A stretch of DNA of 64,000 bases from Methylococcaceae bacterium (GTDB taxonomy: Bacteria; Pseudomonadota; Gammaproteobacteria; Methylococcales; Methylomonadaceae), in contig JAUYBL010000014.1 in the NCBI GenBank assembly GCA_030693065.1, positions 1-64,000 of the forward strand, in the 5' to 3' direction. Below, piece after piece: positions 42,285 to 50,525 of this stretch. The position numbers and the translations under genes are program-made. Position 1 is the stretch's first letter, and the number at the start of each line of letters is the position of its first letter. A model generated the notes under the pieces. The model was given only the letters and a program-made list of their open reading frames with translations. It made no database searches and was not told the origin of the DNA.

Positions 42285-43006
42285 TAGTTTTGCGCTCCAT
42301 TGTGGTGATCGGTTTCGATTAATCCGTCTTTAAAATGCACTATGCGTTTGGCGTAAGCGGCCATGTCCGGTTCGTGAGTAACCATGACCACGGTAATGCC
42401 CTGGTCCCGGTTAAATACGGTGAGCAGCTGCATGATTTCAATACTGCGGGCGGAATCCAGATTGCCGGTGGGCTCATCCGCCAACAGCAATGACGGGCCT
42501 GTAACAATAGCTCGAGCAATGGCTACGCGCTGTTGCTGACCGCCGGACAATTCGCCAGGGGTATGATTTTCCCGATCCGACAAACCGACCGCCTGCAATG
42601 CCTGTCTTGCCAGCCGGTGGCGGGTAGCTGTGTCGGTGCCGCGATAAATTAGCGGCAATTCCACGTTTTCCAAGGCCGAGGTTCGATTAAGCAAATTAAA
42701 GCCTTGAAAGACAAAACCGAGATAATTACGCCGCAGCAAGGCGCGCTGATTACGGTTTAACGCGCCAACATCGATCCCCTGAAACAAATAGCTGCCTGAG
42801 GTTGGCGTATCCAGACAACCCAATATGTTCATGCAGGTACTTTTGCCCGAGCCGCTGGGCCCCATAACAGCAACAAATTCACCGGGATAAATACTTAAAT
42901 TAACCCCGGCCAGCGCCTGCATCTGTGCATCGCCAGTGCCGTAAATTTTGGTGACATTACGTAGTTCAAGCAGCGGCGTAACGTTGTTATTGGCCGGATC
43001 ATTCAC
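42284..43006 (-). CDS. MacB-type ABC transporter ATPase
   Basis: 240 residues. Walker [10 protein letters not shown] (about 50-58), Q-loop VFQGFNLL, signature [15 protein letters not shown], Walker [14 protein letters not shown] and switch H in MVTHEPDMA are all intact. The insert [11 protein letters not shown] is typical of the LolD/MacB subgroup. It powers the permease encoded next. The stop overlaps the permease start, and its start overlaps the adaptor stop by eight bases, so translation is coupled throughout. Confidence 0.94.
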   Translation of the reverse strand: MNDPANNNVTPLLELRNVTKIYGTGDAQMQALAGVNLSIYPGEFVAVMGPSGSGKSTCMNILGCLDTPTSGSYLFQGIDVGALNRNQRALLRRNYLGFVFQGFNLLNRTSALENVELPLIYRGTDTATRHRLARQALQAVGLSDRENHTPGELSGGQQQRVAIARAIVTGPSLLLADEPTGNLDSARSIEIMQLLTVFNRDQGITVVMVTHEPDMAAYAKRIVHFKDGLIETDHHNGAQN

Positions 43007-44288
43007 TCGCCACCCCAGTGACTAAAGCCGTGCCCTCATCGACAGGGCCACTAATAATTTCTGTCGAAACGCCGTTCGTAGAACCTTTGGTGATAGTTAT
43101 CGGGGTCAAACCATTTTCCCCAACCTGCCATACTTGCTGCTCTTTGCCGGCTGAAGAAGCCACCGGCGGTTTGGAATCGGTTCGTGGCGGACGCGGTAAC
43201 ATTGCACCCAGCAGGCTACTGGATTTTTTCTCAGCCGGAGCGGTTTGCGGCGGCGTAAACCTGAGCACTGCATTGCCTACCAGCAGCACATTTTCTTTTT
43301 TATTAACGGTAATCACTGCGGTGGCAGTCATGCCGGGGCGTAGCGATAGTTCCGAGTTATCTACCGTCAACACGGTTTTATAGGTCACCACACCTTCCTT
43401 AGTTTCGGAGCCGTAGCGGACTTGGGTAATTTTCGCCGGGAAAGTCCGGTCAGGATAAGCATCTACGGTAAACGTGGCCTCCTGCCCTTCCTTTACCACA
43501 CCGACATCCGCTTCATCGACATCGACCTGCAACTCCATTTTGGTTAAATCTTCTGCCAGCTTAAACAGCACCGGCGCTTGAAACTGGGAGGCAAACGTTT
43601 GACCGGGTTCTACCGAGCGTTCCAAAACAACGCCGTTAATTGGCGAATGCACAACTGCCTTTTTTATATCAGTGCGGTTCACATCAAAAGCGCCTTGAGT
43701 TTGCTCAACAACCGCTTTGGCACTCGCCAGATCAGCCTTGGCTCTGGCCAGCGTGGCTTTTGCCGTATCCATATCGTATGGGGCCGGTACCTTGCCGCCG
43801 CTTAATTGCTTAACTTCTTCTAAACGGGCCATTTTTATTTGCGCTTCCTGCAGGGTTGCTTCGGCTTGCAAGACCTTTGCCCGCGCGGACGCCAGCGCCG
43901 ATTCAGATTGCTGGGCTTGCGCCTCCAATCGGGTGGTATCGAGTATTGCCAGAATCTGCCCTACCGTGACGCGATCATTGTAATCAACCAGCACGGTTTT
44001 GATGGTACCCGACACCTCGATACCAACTTCAACTTCCTTAACCGGTGCCAGTGTGCCGGTAGCGCTAACGGTCACCACCAAATCGCCGCGCCTGACTGGC
44101 TCAGTTTGATATTGCACCTGTGTGGGACGTTGGTTTTGAACGACGAGAACAATCATTATCAACAGGACAATCCCAACTACCAGCCACCATAGCCAGTGTT
44201 TTTTGATGAATTTATGTTTGCCGTTTGGATCATCAAGACCCAAAGTCTTAGTAATGCTTTGTTCGGCTTTAGTGCTTGTTTCGATCAT
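42999..44288 (-). CDS. MacA-type periplasmic adaptor (membrane fusion protein)
   Basis: 429 residues. A basic cytoplasmic start is followed by one helix (WLWWLVVGIVLLIMIVLVVQ). The lipoyl domain is VTVSATGTLAPVKEVEVGIE, then TIKTVLVDYNDRVTVGQILA. A long hairpin coiled coil rich in alanine and glutamine covers about 125-195. Beta-barrel and membrane-proximal domains with VLERSVEPGQTF and LRPGMTATAVI follow. The adaptor links the ABC permease to the outer membrane channel. The C-terminal insert (SSSLLGAMLPRPPRT) is proline- and serine-rich. The stop overlaps the ATPase start and the start overlaps the channel stop. Confidence 0.92.
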   Translation of the reverse strand: MIETSTKAEQSITKTLGLDDPNGKHKFIKKHWLWWLVVGIVLLIMIVLVVQNQRPTQVQYQTEPVRRGDLVVTVSATGTLAPVKEVEVGIEVSGTIKTVLVDYNDRVTVGQILAILDTTRLEAQAQQSESALASARAKVLQAEATLQEAQIKMARLEEVKQLSGGKVPAPYDMDTAKATLARAKADLASAKAVVEQTQGAFDVNRTDIKKAVVHSPINGVVLERSVEPGQTFASQFQAPVLFKLAEDLTKMELQVDVDEADVGVVKEGQEATFTVDAYPDRTFPAKITQVRYGSETKEGVVTYKTVLTVDNSELSLRPGMTATAVITVNKKENVLLVGNAVLRFTPPQTAPAEKKSSSLLGAMLPRPPRTDSKPPVASSAGKEQQVWQVGENGLTPITITKGSTNGVSTEIISGPVDEGTALVTGVASE

Positions 44289-45763
44289 GATTTTTGGGGT
44301 GTGTTTTGAGTGTTTGCGTCCCAGCCGCCGCCTAACGCTTTATAAAGCCGGATCAAATTGGATGCGACTTCCGCATCGCTGAGCGCCAATTGATTCTGCA
44401 CAGTTAACAAAGATCGTTGCGCGTCCAGCACCCGTAGAAAATCGATAGTACCGGAATTGTATTGGCTTTGCGCCAGTGCCAGTGCGCTTTGTCCCGCTAT
44501 GACTGCGGCTTGCAGGGTGTCCCGACGAATTTTCTCCTGGGAGAAAGCGACCAGGGCATTTTCCACATCGCGCAAGGCTTGCAGAATTGTCGATTCATAG
44601 AGTGCAAAAGCTTGTTCTTGTAAGGCCGTTTGGATGTCTACATTCCGACGCAGTCGCCCCGCATCGAACAACGTCAACGCGGCATTAGCCACCATTTGAA
44701 AGGCCTTGGCGCTGGCACTGTAAAGATTGGTATAAGCCAGCGCTTCCAAGCCGATATAGCCGGACAAATTAAAATTCGGATAACGTGCCGCCGTGGCAAC
44801 ACCGATTTGCGCGGTTTGCGCGGCTAGTTTTCGTTCCGAGCGGCGCACGTCTGGGCGTTGCCGCAGCAAATCAGCCGGGATGCCCACAGCTACCGATAAA
44901 GCGGTTACCGGAATAGCTAGCACCGGCGCCAGCAAAGGTTTCAGCGCACCGGGCGGTTGCCCCACCAGCACTGCAAGGCGGTGTTGTGCTTGCTCCAGGC
45001 CAATATGCAGCGTTGGCAGAGTCGCACGAGTGGTTTCCATATTGAGCTTGGCCTGATCGACATCCAATTGCGTGGTAAGCCCGGCCTGAAATCGCCAATC
45101 GGTGAGCTGATACGTATCTTGTTGCGCCGCTAAATTGGCTTCGGTAATCGCCAGCCGGGCTTGGAAGGAACGCACTTCGACATAATTCAGCGCCGTCTCC
45201 GCATATAAACTCACCAATACATCGCGTAAGTCTTCTTCAGATGCCTGTAACGTGGCTTCAGCGGCTTCGATACCACGGCGTAATTTACCAAAAACATCCA
45301 CCTCCCAACTGGCATCAAATATATTTGAGTAGAGTTCAGTGGTATTGCCTCGGCCAACTTCCTCGCTAACGCGCGTTTGATTGGCCCCGGCCTTTGCTGA
45401 AATCGTAGGAAATAAATTAGCTTGGGACAATGCGCGTCTGGAGCGAGCCTCGCGCAAACGCGCTTCGGCTTGGCGCAAATCCAGATTCCCCTTCTGCACT
45501 TTCGCCATCAAGCTGGACAGTACTGGATCGTTAAAAACCGACCACCAGTTTGCAAATGTGCGACTTTCAATTGGCGTCGCCTTGGCTGGCGAATTAACGC
45601 TCCAATTTGCGGGAACAGTACTTGGCGGTTGCTGGTAATCAGGCCCGACCATGCAACCTGTCAACACCAGACTAAGCGAAAACATAACTCTATTGGGGCG
45701 AGATTTAATTGGATATTTCATTATTCTCAACATGGATTCCGTGGTTTTAAAACCTATCTCCAT
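44285..45763 (-). CDS. Outer membrane efflux channel, NodT/OprM family
   Basis: 492 residues. A lipobox appears near residue 37 (SLSLVLTGC followed by MVGPDYQQPP), so the protein is a lipid-anchored TolC-like channel of the NodT family. The long N-terminal extension before it probably hides the true start, an ATG giving KYPIKSRPNRVMFSLSLVLTG at about residue 16. Repeated helical hairpin signatures are present: LDLRQAEARLREARSRRALS, ALNYVEVRSFQARL, RPDVRRSERKLAAQTAQIGV and YNSGTIDFLRVLDAQRSLL. It is the first gene of the exporter operon, so channel, adaptor, ATPase and permease are made together. The substrate is unknown. Confidence 0.92.
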   Translation of the reverse strand: MEIGFKTTESMLRIMKYPIKSRPNRVMFSLSLVLTGCMVGPDYQQPPSTVPANWSVNSPAKATPIESRTFANWWSVFNDPVLSSLMAKVQKGNLDLRQAEARLREARSRRALSQANLFPTISAKAGANQTRVSEEVGRGNTTELYSNIFDASWEVDVFGKLRRGIEAAEATLQASEEDLRDVLVSLYAETALNYVEVRSFQARLAITEANLAAQQDTYQLTDWRFQAGLTTQLDVDQAKLNMETTRATLPTLHIGLEQAQHRLAVLVGQPPGALKPLLAPVLAIPVTALSVAVGIPADLLRQRPDVRRSERKLAAQTAQIGVATAARYPNFNLSGYIGLEALAYTNLYSASAKAFQMVANAALTLFDAGRLRRNVDIQTALQEQAFALYESTILQALRDVENALVAFSQEKIRRDTLQAAVIAGQSALALAQSQYNSGTIDFLRVLDAQRSLLTVQNQLALSDAEVASNLIRLYKALGGGWDANTQNTPQKS

Positions 45764-46272
45764 AACAACAGTGAAAAATCAATTGCACTTATGAGTTGAA
45801 TCTAAGCACTATAAAAAGATGAGCGTAAACAACATTATTCAATCTTTACCCTTTGCGCTGCATTTGCTCTGGTTTTATGTGCGGTTTCGCAGAATAAGCC
45901 ACGATCAGGATCGCAAATTGTGGGAGGTATTTGGTTACTATTGTACTTTGCGAACTACTGACAAGATGGGGTGTCACTCAGACAGCATTTGATTAATGCT
46001 GAGTTTTGTTTGAATGCCGTCAGCGCTGGCGTGGCTATGGTGAGTTAATTTAGTTGGGTTACCTGCCTCGGGCAGTGATGCGTTTGTTCACGGCCAATCT
46101 TGGTACACACTGATTGCGCCAGCACTCGGGATGTTGGCAAATTGCCGCACATTCAGTCAACTAAATAAAACTAAAGCAGGGATGGCGACTAATTTGATAA
46201 TACCGGCGCGGCTGGTATGGGTTTGATGCAGCTGCTTTGAATTACACCTCTAAGCAGCTTGGCTGATTCAAT
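45764..46272. other. Gene-free stretch upstream of the efflux operon
   Basis: 509 bases in which no credible gene, tRNA or known repeat is seen. The start is the promoter region of the efflux operon. Translations of the 45,840-46,200 part give short broken frames without a recognised family. It may hold decayed sequence. Confidence 0.45.
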
Positions 46273-46359
46273 TTACAGAGGCTTTTTTTGATCGTTGTAC
46301 ACGGTATAAAGTACATACCCTACATAGGCTACCGTTAATAGATAAATTGCTATTCCCAT
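46273..46359 (-). CDS. Very small membrane protein
   Basis: A 28-residue frame: MGIAIYLLTVAYVGYVLYTV followed by YNDQKKPL. It is one hydrophobic helix with a short charged tail, positive side in the cytoplasm by the inside rule. AGGGGGAAC gives a strong ribosome-binding site before the ATG. It lies downstream of the transketolase terminator on the same strand, so it must have its own promoter. Such single-helix proteins often bind and adjust larger membrane complexes. No homologue is recognised. Confidence 0.5.
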   Translation of the reverse strand: MGIAIYLLTVAYVGYVLYTVYNDQKKPL

Positions 46360-46409
46360 TTGTTCCCCCTAAAAATCAGTTATTAAATTTGCTGCAATTT
46401 CACTAGAAA

Positions 46410-46437
46410 CCAAAAAGGGCACTTTCGTGCCCTTTCT
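46410..46437 (-). terminator. Terminator after the transketolase gene
   Basis: AAAGGGCAC and GTGCCCTTT form a perfect 9-base stem with a four-base loop and T residues on the minus-strand side. It begins about 12 bases after the transketolase stop. The plus-strand side also has CTTTT, so it may act both ways. Confidence 0.75.
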
Positions 46438-46448
46438 TTTAGAACCGA

Positions 46449-48350
46449 TTAAGCTCTCAGTTCTTTTACTTTCGCGATAATACCCGCTGGATCGATACCT
46501 TGATGCGGGAACTGCTCCCACAAACCGCCACAACCTTCTTTATGCGTGGCGATATGTGCAAACTTCGGCGTCAAGCCGCGTTCCAACAACCATGATCCGA
46601 AACGACTGCCTAAACCAGTCTTGCGGTTGAAAGATTCAACAACCAAGACCAGCGGTGAATTGCCGATTTTAGCCAATGTCTCTTCGTCGATGACGTTCAA
46701 GGTTGGTTTATTGATCAAACCGATGTTGATGCCTTCTTTTTTCAACCGCTCAACAGCATCCAAGGCACGGTATAAAGACTCACCGAAAGCAACGATATAA
46801 CCGTCTGTGCCTTCACGGATGACTTCGTCTTTACCTGGAACGAATTTGTAATCGCCGCCAAAGAAGTCATTGCCGTTGGTGTCCAAAATAGTTGGTACTT
46901 TAGAACGTGTTGAGAATACGAAACGTAAGCCTGGATCGAAGAAGATTTTTTCGACAACCGCTTTCATTTGCAACGGATCCGCTGGGAAATACAGGTTGGT
47001 GGCATAAGCGTCATCCAAACCGTTGTCCGCAAAGAAGTTGTTGATACCGAAATGGCAAGTGTTATCCGCCATGTCGTCGATACCTGAATGTGAGAAATGG
47101 CTGAGCACGTTTGAGTTGTTCAAACGAGCCATGGTGATTTCTGACATCAACATTTCCAAGAATGCTGCGAAAGTACCGAAAATACCTTGTTTGCCTGCTT
47201 CCATTCCGAAACCGGCAGCAGCAGAAAAGTTACCGCGCTCCATAATACCGGATGAAATAAACGTTTCAGGGTAAGCAGTATGGATTTTATGTAAGCCACA
47301 TGAGCCTTCCAAATCACTGTCAACGACGCGTACTTTTTCTTTACGTTCTGCTTCAGATAATTTGCTTAAAACGCCAACAACGGCATCGCCAAATACGTTA
47401 CGGTTGGCATCCCATTTGTCGCTAGAGCCTAAGAATGTCGCATCATTTTTCGGTGCTTTAACTTCTTTCAAGAAATCAGCAGCCGCTTGATGACCACGAG
47501 TTTCCAGGTATTCCAATGCAACTTTTACAGAAACAACGTCATGACCGTGAGTTGAACCTTCCAAACCAACGATACCTGGGCACATTGGGCGATGGTTGAT
47601 TACAGCAACAGGGCCGTCAGTGTTGATAGCGGTAACGATACGTTTGTACAAATCATCCAGATCTTCGCCGTCGCCTTCCAATACAGTCAGACCATGACCT
47701 GCCAAAGTTTTAGCCGTTGAAGTACCTTTTAAATATACAGATGGATGGCCAGCGATGGTGACATCGTTGTCGTCGATAATCAGTTTTACATTCAGGTTTT
47801 GGGCAACAGCTAAACGTGCAGCTTCGGCATCGTCACCTTCTTGTTGCGAACCGTCAGAACCTAAACAGAAAACTGTTTTAGAAGTATGTGCCAGCGCCAC
47901 ACCGTTAACATAAGGCCACATGTGCCCTAAACGGCCTGAACTGAATTTAACACCAGGAGTAAAGCCTAATTCAGGGTGACCTGGTAAATGTGAATGTGCT
48001 GCGCGATATTCGGTCAATTTTTCAGCAGGCATATCGCCGTTTAACACTGACATGATGTACTGAGTAGCAACGCGGTGTCCGGCTTCATCAAAAAAGATCG
48101 GTACATATTTTTCTGCAGAACCGCGGAATAACGCATCCAAAATTACGACTTCAGGCACTGTGTCATATGGACCGCCAGTATGACCGCCCACGCCTCTGGC
48201 CGCGCCAGTTGCGGTAAAAAATACAATTGCATCTCGGAGCAGTTGAATATTGGCTTTTAAACTGGCTCTTAGCTCTGCAGTCAGTGTAGGAACGCTGGCA
48301 TCCAGTGTAATACGCTGATAAGCATCAAGATCAATCGGGAATTTAGACAT
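46449..48350 (-). CDS. Transketolase (divergent form)
   Basis: 633 residues. The thiamine diphosphate motif is CLGSDGSQQEGDDAEAARLA ending in DDNDVTIAGH. The N-terminal substrate site includes GGHTGGPYDTVPEV and the C-terminal pyrimidine domain includes SGIMERGNFSAAAGFGMEAG. Compared with E. coli TktA (663 residues) it is shorter and the TPP loop is unusual, with a glutamine repeat after GSDGS. Transketolase moves two-carbon units between sugar phosphates. In methylotrophs it closes the ribulose monophosphate cycle, and some paralogues act like dihydroxyacetone synthase. Which activity applies here cannot be told from sequence. It is a single-gene unit with its own terminator, divergent from fnr. 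Confidence 0.85.
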   Translation of the reverse strand: MSKFPIDLDAYQRITLDASVPTLTAELRASLKANIQLLRDAIVFFTATGAARGVGGHTGGPYDTVPEVVILDALFRGSAEKYVPIFFDEAGHRVATQYIMSVLNGDMPAEKLTEYRAAHSHLPGHPELGFTPGVKFSSGRLGHMWPYVNGVALAHTSKTVFCLGSDGSQQEGDDAEAARLAVAQNLNVKLIIDDNDVTIAGHPSVYLKGTSTAKTLAGHGLTVLEGDGEDLDDLYKRIVTAINTDGPVAVINHRPMCPGIVGLEGSTHGHDVVSVKVALEYLETRGHQAAADFLKEVKAPKNDATFLGSSDKWDANRNVFGDAVVGVLSKLSEAERKEKVRVVDSDLEGSCGLHKIHTAYPETFISSGIMERGNFSAAAGFGMEAGKQGIFGTFAAFLEMLMSEITMARLNNSNVLSHFSHSGIDDMADNTCHFGINNFFADNGLDDAYATNLYFPADPLQMKAVVEKIFFDPGLRFVFSTRSKVPTILDTNGNDFFGGDYKFVPGKDEVIREGTDGYIVAFGESLYRALDAVERLKKEGINIGLINKPTLNVIDEETLAKIGNSPLVLVVESFNRKTGLGSRFGSWLLERGLTPKFAHIATHKEGCGGLWEQFPHQGIDPAGIIAKVKELRA

Positions 48351-48675
48351 ATTTTAAGTTCTCTAAAGTTAAAGGTAAGGTTAAGTTTGGAAGAGGTTAA
48401 GACTGCGATATAACCACAAATAAAATGCCATCAGCGTCAGATTTGGTAATTACTAAAAGTGTTCTCCATGAACAGTTGCGCCGGTCATTTTAGATATATT
48501 AACACCGCTTTCTGCAAAACACAGTCAAAAGAACGCTAATGAACGCCACATATAAATAAAATCTTAATCTTGCTATATAGATAAATTTATCAGTCTCAGC
48601 GGAGTCTTTTGCCCTGTATAACAAGCAAGCTCTGTTACTATGCCAATTACAGAATAATCTGACTAAAGGGTAACT
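48351..48675. promoter_or_regulatory. Divergent promoter region of transketolase and fnr
   Basis: 325 bases between two divergent starts. No gene or strong repeat is seen. The AT-rich part near 48,540-48,620 is the likely promoter zone. No FNR box (TTGAT-N4-ATCAA) was found here by eye. Confidence 0.5.
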
Positions 48676-49413
48676 ATGCTTGAAATTAACGCACCCAAGA
48701 TAACGTGCCCAAACTGCAAACTATCTGAGCTATGCCTGCCTTATGGGTTACAAAAAGACGAAGTCGCGCAACTGGCTAACATCGTTAAAAACAAACGACC
48801 TTTGCAAACTGACGAATTGCTGTATTCCCAAGGTCAAGCCTGCCAAAGTTTGTACGCGATTAAATCCGGTTCTTTTCGAAGTTTTATCACCACCTCAGAA
48901 GGTGTAGAGCAAACTATGGGCTTTTATTTGCCCGGCGAACTGATGGGCTTGGATTCCTTACAACACGGTCGCTTTACCTGCACCACACAAGCCTTGGAAA
49001 CCGCCTCGGTGTGCGAACTGCCAATAATTCACCTGAATGAGTTATGCGCGCAAATCCCCAGTTTACAGACCCAGCTAATGCGTATTTTAGGTAAAGAGAT
49101 TTCCTCAGATCACGACAAAATCATATTACTGGGGCATCGCACAGCCAAAGAAAAAATGGCTACTTTTTTACTGATGCTCTCGCATCGATATAACGCATTG
49201 GGGTTTTCCAGCACTACATTTAACTTATCTATGAGTCGGCAAGATATTGCCAATTTTTTAGGCTTAACAATTGAAACGGTCAGTCGGCAATTGGCTTTTT
49301 TAAGTAAGCAAGGCGTCATCACAGTCAAACAAAGAGGAATTCAAATAAATAACCTCGATTTGCTGAATACCATCGTTAACCCCTGCCCTATTCATTACGT
49401 TGTTAATGAATAA
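48676..49413 (+). CDS. fnr: FNR-type oxygen-sensing transcription regulator
   Basis: 245 residues of the Crp/Fnr family. The four iron-sulfur ligands are present with E. coli FNR spacing: C11, C14 and C20 near the N-terminus (TCPNCKLSELC), and C113 in LETASVCELP. The [4Fe-4S] cluster is lost in oxygen, which turns the protein off. The cyclic-nucleotide-like beta barrel follows, and then the helix-turn-helix with LSMSRQDIANFLGLTIETVS ending in the recognition residues E-x-x-S-R, which read TTGAT half-sites. The ATG at 48676 is preceded by TAAAGGGTAACT. It stands alone, divergent from the transketolase. Confidence 0.94.
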   Translation: MLEINAPKITCPNCKLSELCLPYGLQKDEVAQLANIVKNKRPLQTDELLYSQGQACQSLYAIKSGSFRSFITTSEGVEQTMGFYLPGELMGLDSLQHGRFTCTTQALETASVCELPIIHLNELCAQIPSLQTQLMRILGKEISSDHDKIILLGHRTAKEKMATFLLMLSHRYNALGFSSTTFNLSMSRQDIANFLGLTIETVSRQLAFLSKQGVITVKQRGIQINNLDLLNTIVNPCPIHYVVNE

Positions 49414-49473
49414 AGCTGCCAGCTGACATCACCGTCCTAACAAACGGCAATATCACGCTGGCGAACACGCTTT

Positions 49474-49587
49474 TTATTTAGCAGATTCTTGTGTAGCCGG
49501 CTTGCTTGGACCGACACCTTGTTCGCCACATGCGACAAGTGATGCGACTGCAATAACTAACAACAAAACGTGGCTGATTGTTTTCAT
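49474..49587 (-). CDS. Tiny lipoprotein
   Basis: 37 residues: a signal peptide KTISHVLLLVIAVASLVAC whose cysteine (C20) sits in a good lipobox (SLVAC), followed by GEQGVGPSKPATQESAK. After modification only about 18 residues remain. GAGAAAAAACACT precedes the ATG. Similar very small lipoproteins (entericidin-like, YlcJ-like) occur in many proteobacteria and often have unknown roles. It is separated from fnr by about 60 bases and is convergent with it. Confidence 0.7.
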   Translation of the reverse strand: MKTISHVLLLVIAVASLVACGEQGVGPSKPATQESAK

Positions 49588-49907
49588 AGTGTTTTTTCTC
49601 ATTATTATATTTAAAAATGCCACCCTTCGCACGAAGCTGCAAGGTCAAAGGAGGGACTAAATAGCCTTACGGCATCTCTGCTTAAACCAACTTCTTCAGA
49701 GATCTCTTAACGGCTTGCGGACAGTATGACAGCAAAAAATTTAATGCTTTTGACATAGATCAAAGGGATTAAAAATGGTGGGGAAATAATTTAAACGGGG
49801 ATAAGTCTGAAATTACAAAAGGCTCAGTAACGATTCAACTTAACATTCCAAAAACACCTGCACCGCTGGGTTTCGGCTACCGCCTCTACCCAGCCTAGAA
49901 CATTGGT
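49588..49907. other. Gene-free gap with a possible FNR site
   Basis: 320 bases between the tiny lipoprotein gene and the end of the coiled-coil gene. No other gene is seen. The stretch includes a candidate FNR box at 49750-49763 and should contain the promoter of the lipoprotein gene. Confidence 0.5.
49750..49763. promoter_or_regulatory. Candidate FNR binding site
   Basis: TTGACATAGATCAA matches the FNR consensus TTGAT-N4-ATCAA with one mismatch. It lies about 160 bases upstream of the tiny lipoprotein start, which is far for a class II site but possible for class I or repression. Confidence 0.35.
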
Positions 49908-50513
49908 TTATTTTTGATACTTGCCTGAGTTCAACTTGTCCTGATATTCCTGGGCGATAGTTTCCATCTCGACGCTCTGGAATTGCAGGATCGGCTCGTC
50001 CTGCAGCAATGTCGCCATGGTGCCCTTGCTCTGATAGCGATCAAGCAGTTCCTGACCTGATTGCAAAAGTTTGACGTTATGATCGTTGCACGTCGCCAGT
50101 TGTTGCTCGGCAGCTTGCTGTTTGCCCTTTACGACCGTCAGCTCGTTACCGAGATCGGCTTTAGCCTGATTGAGTACCTTGTGTTTTTCAATAACTTCCA
50201 GCAACTTGGCGTTGGTTTTTTCCAATCTATCCCGCACTTCGCTATTACTGTTTTTTTGCGCAGATAATTCACTGCCCAGCTGTTCTTTGGTCGACACAGC
50301 TGCCGAATTTTCTTTCTTCAGCTGCTCAACTTCCGACTTCAGTGCGGCAGCTTCAGCCGTCGCAGCATCCCGTTCGGCAGTTAAGCTTTTTACCGAAGCT
50401 TGCAACTTAACTAACGCACCGTTATCGGCGGCAGGTTGCCGCGGCGCCGCCTGCAATGATAACGACGACAGACTGCCAGCTAACAAAACCGACACTTTAA
50501 TAATCTTATTCAT
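49908..50513 (-). CDS. Periplasmic coiled-coil protein of the TonB/porin cluster
   Basis: 201 residues. A signal peptide (KIIKVSVLLAGSLSSLSLQA, cleaved after LQA) precedes APRQPAADNG. Residues about 30-165 are a long heptad-like helix rich in lysine, glutamate, alanine and glutamine: VKSLTAERDAATAEAAALKS and onward. The end is short and polar. It starts 12 bases after the porin gene stop and is the last gene of the envelope cluster. It probably forms a periplasmic spacer or chaperone-like coil. Function unknown. Confidence 0.65.
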   Translation of the reverse strand: MNKIIKVSVLLAGSLSSLSLQAAPRQPAADNGALVKLQASVKSLTAERDAATAEAAALKSEVEQLKKENSAAVSTKEQLGSELSAQKNSNSEVRDRLEKTNAKLLEVIEKHKVLNQAKADLGNELTVVKGKQQAAEQQLATCNDHNVKLLQSGQELLDRYQSKGTMATLLQDEPILQFQSVEMETIAQEYQDKLNSGKYQK

Positions 50514-50525
50514 CCTGTCACCCGC

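Noticed and set aside
45764-46272. A decayed insertion sequence upstream of the efflux operon
   Set aside because: Short translated pieces did not match any transposase motif, and no terminal repeats were found.
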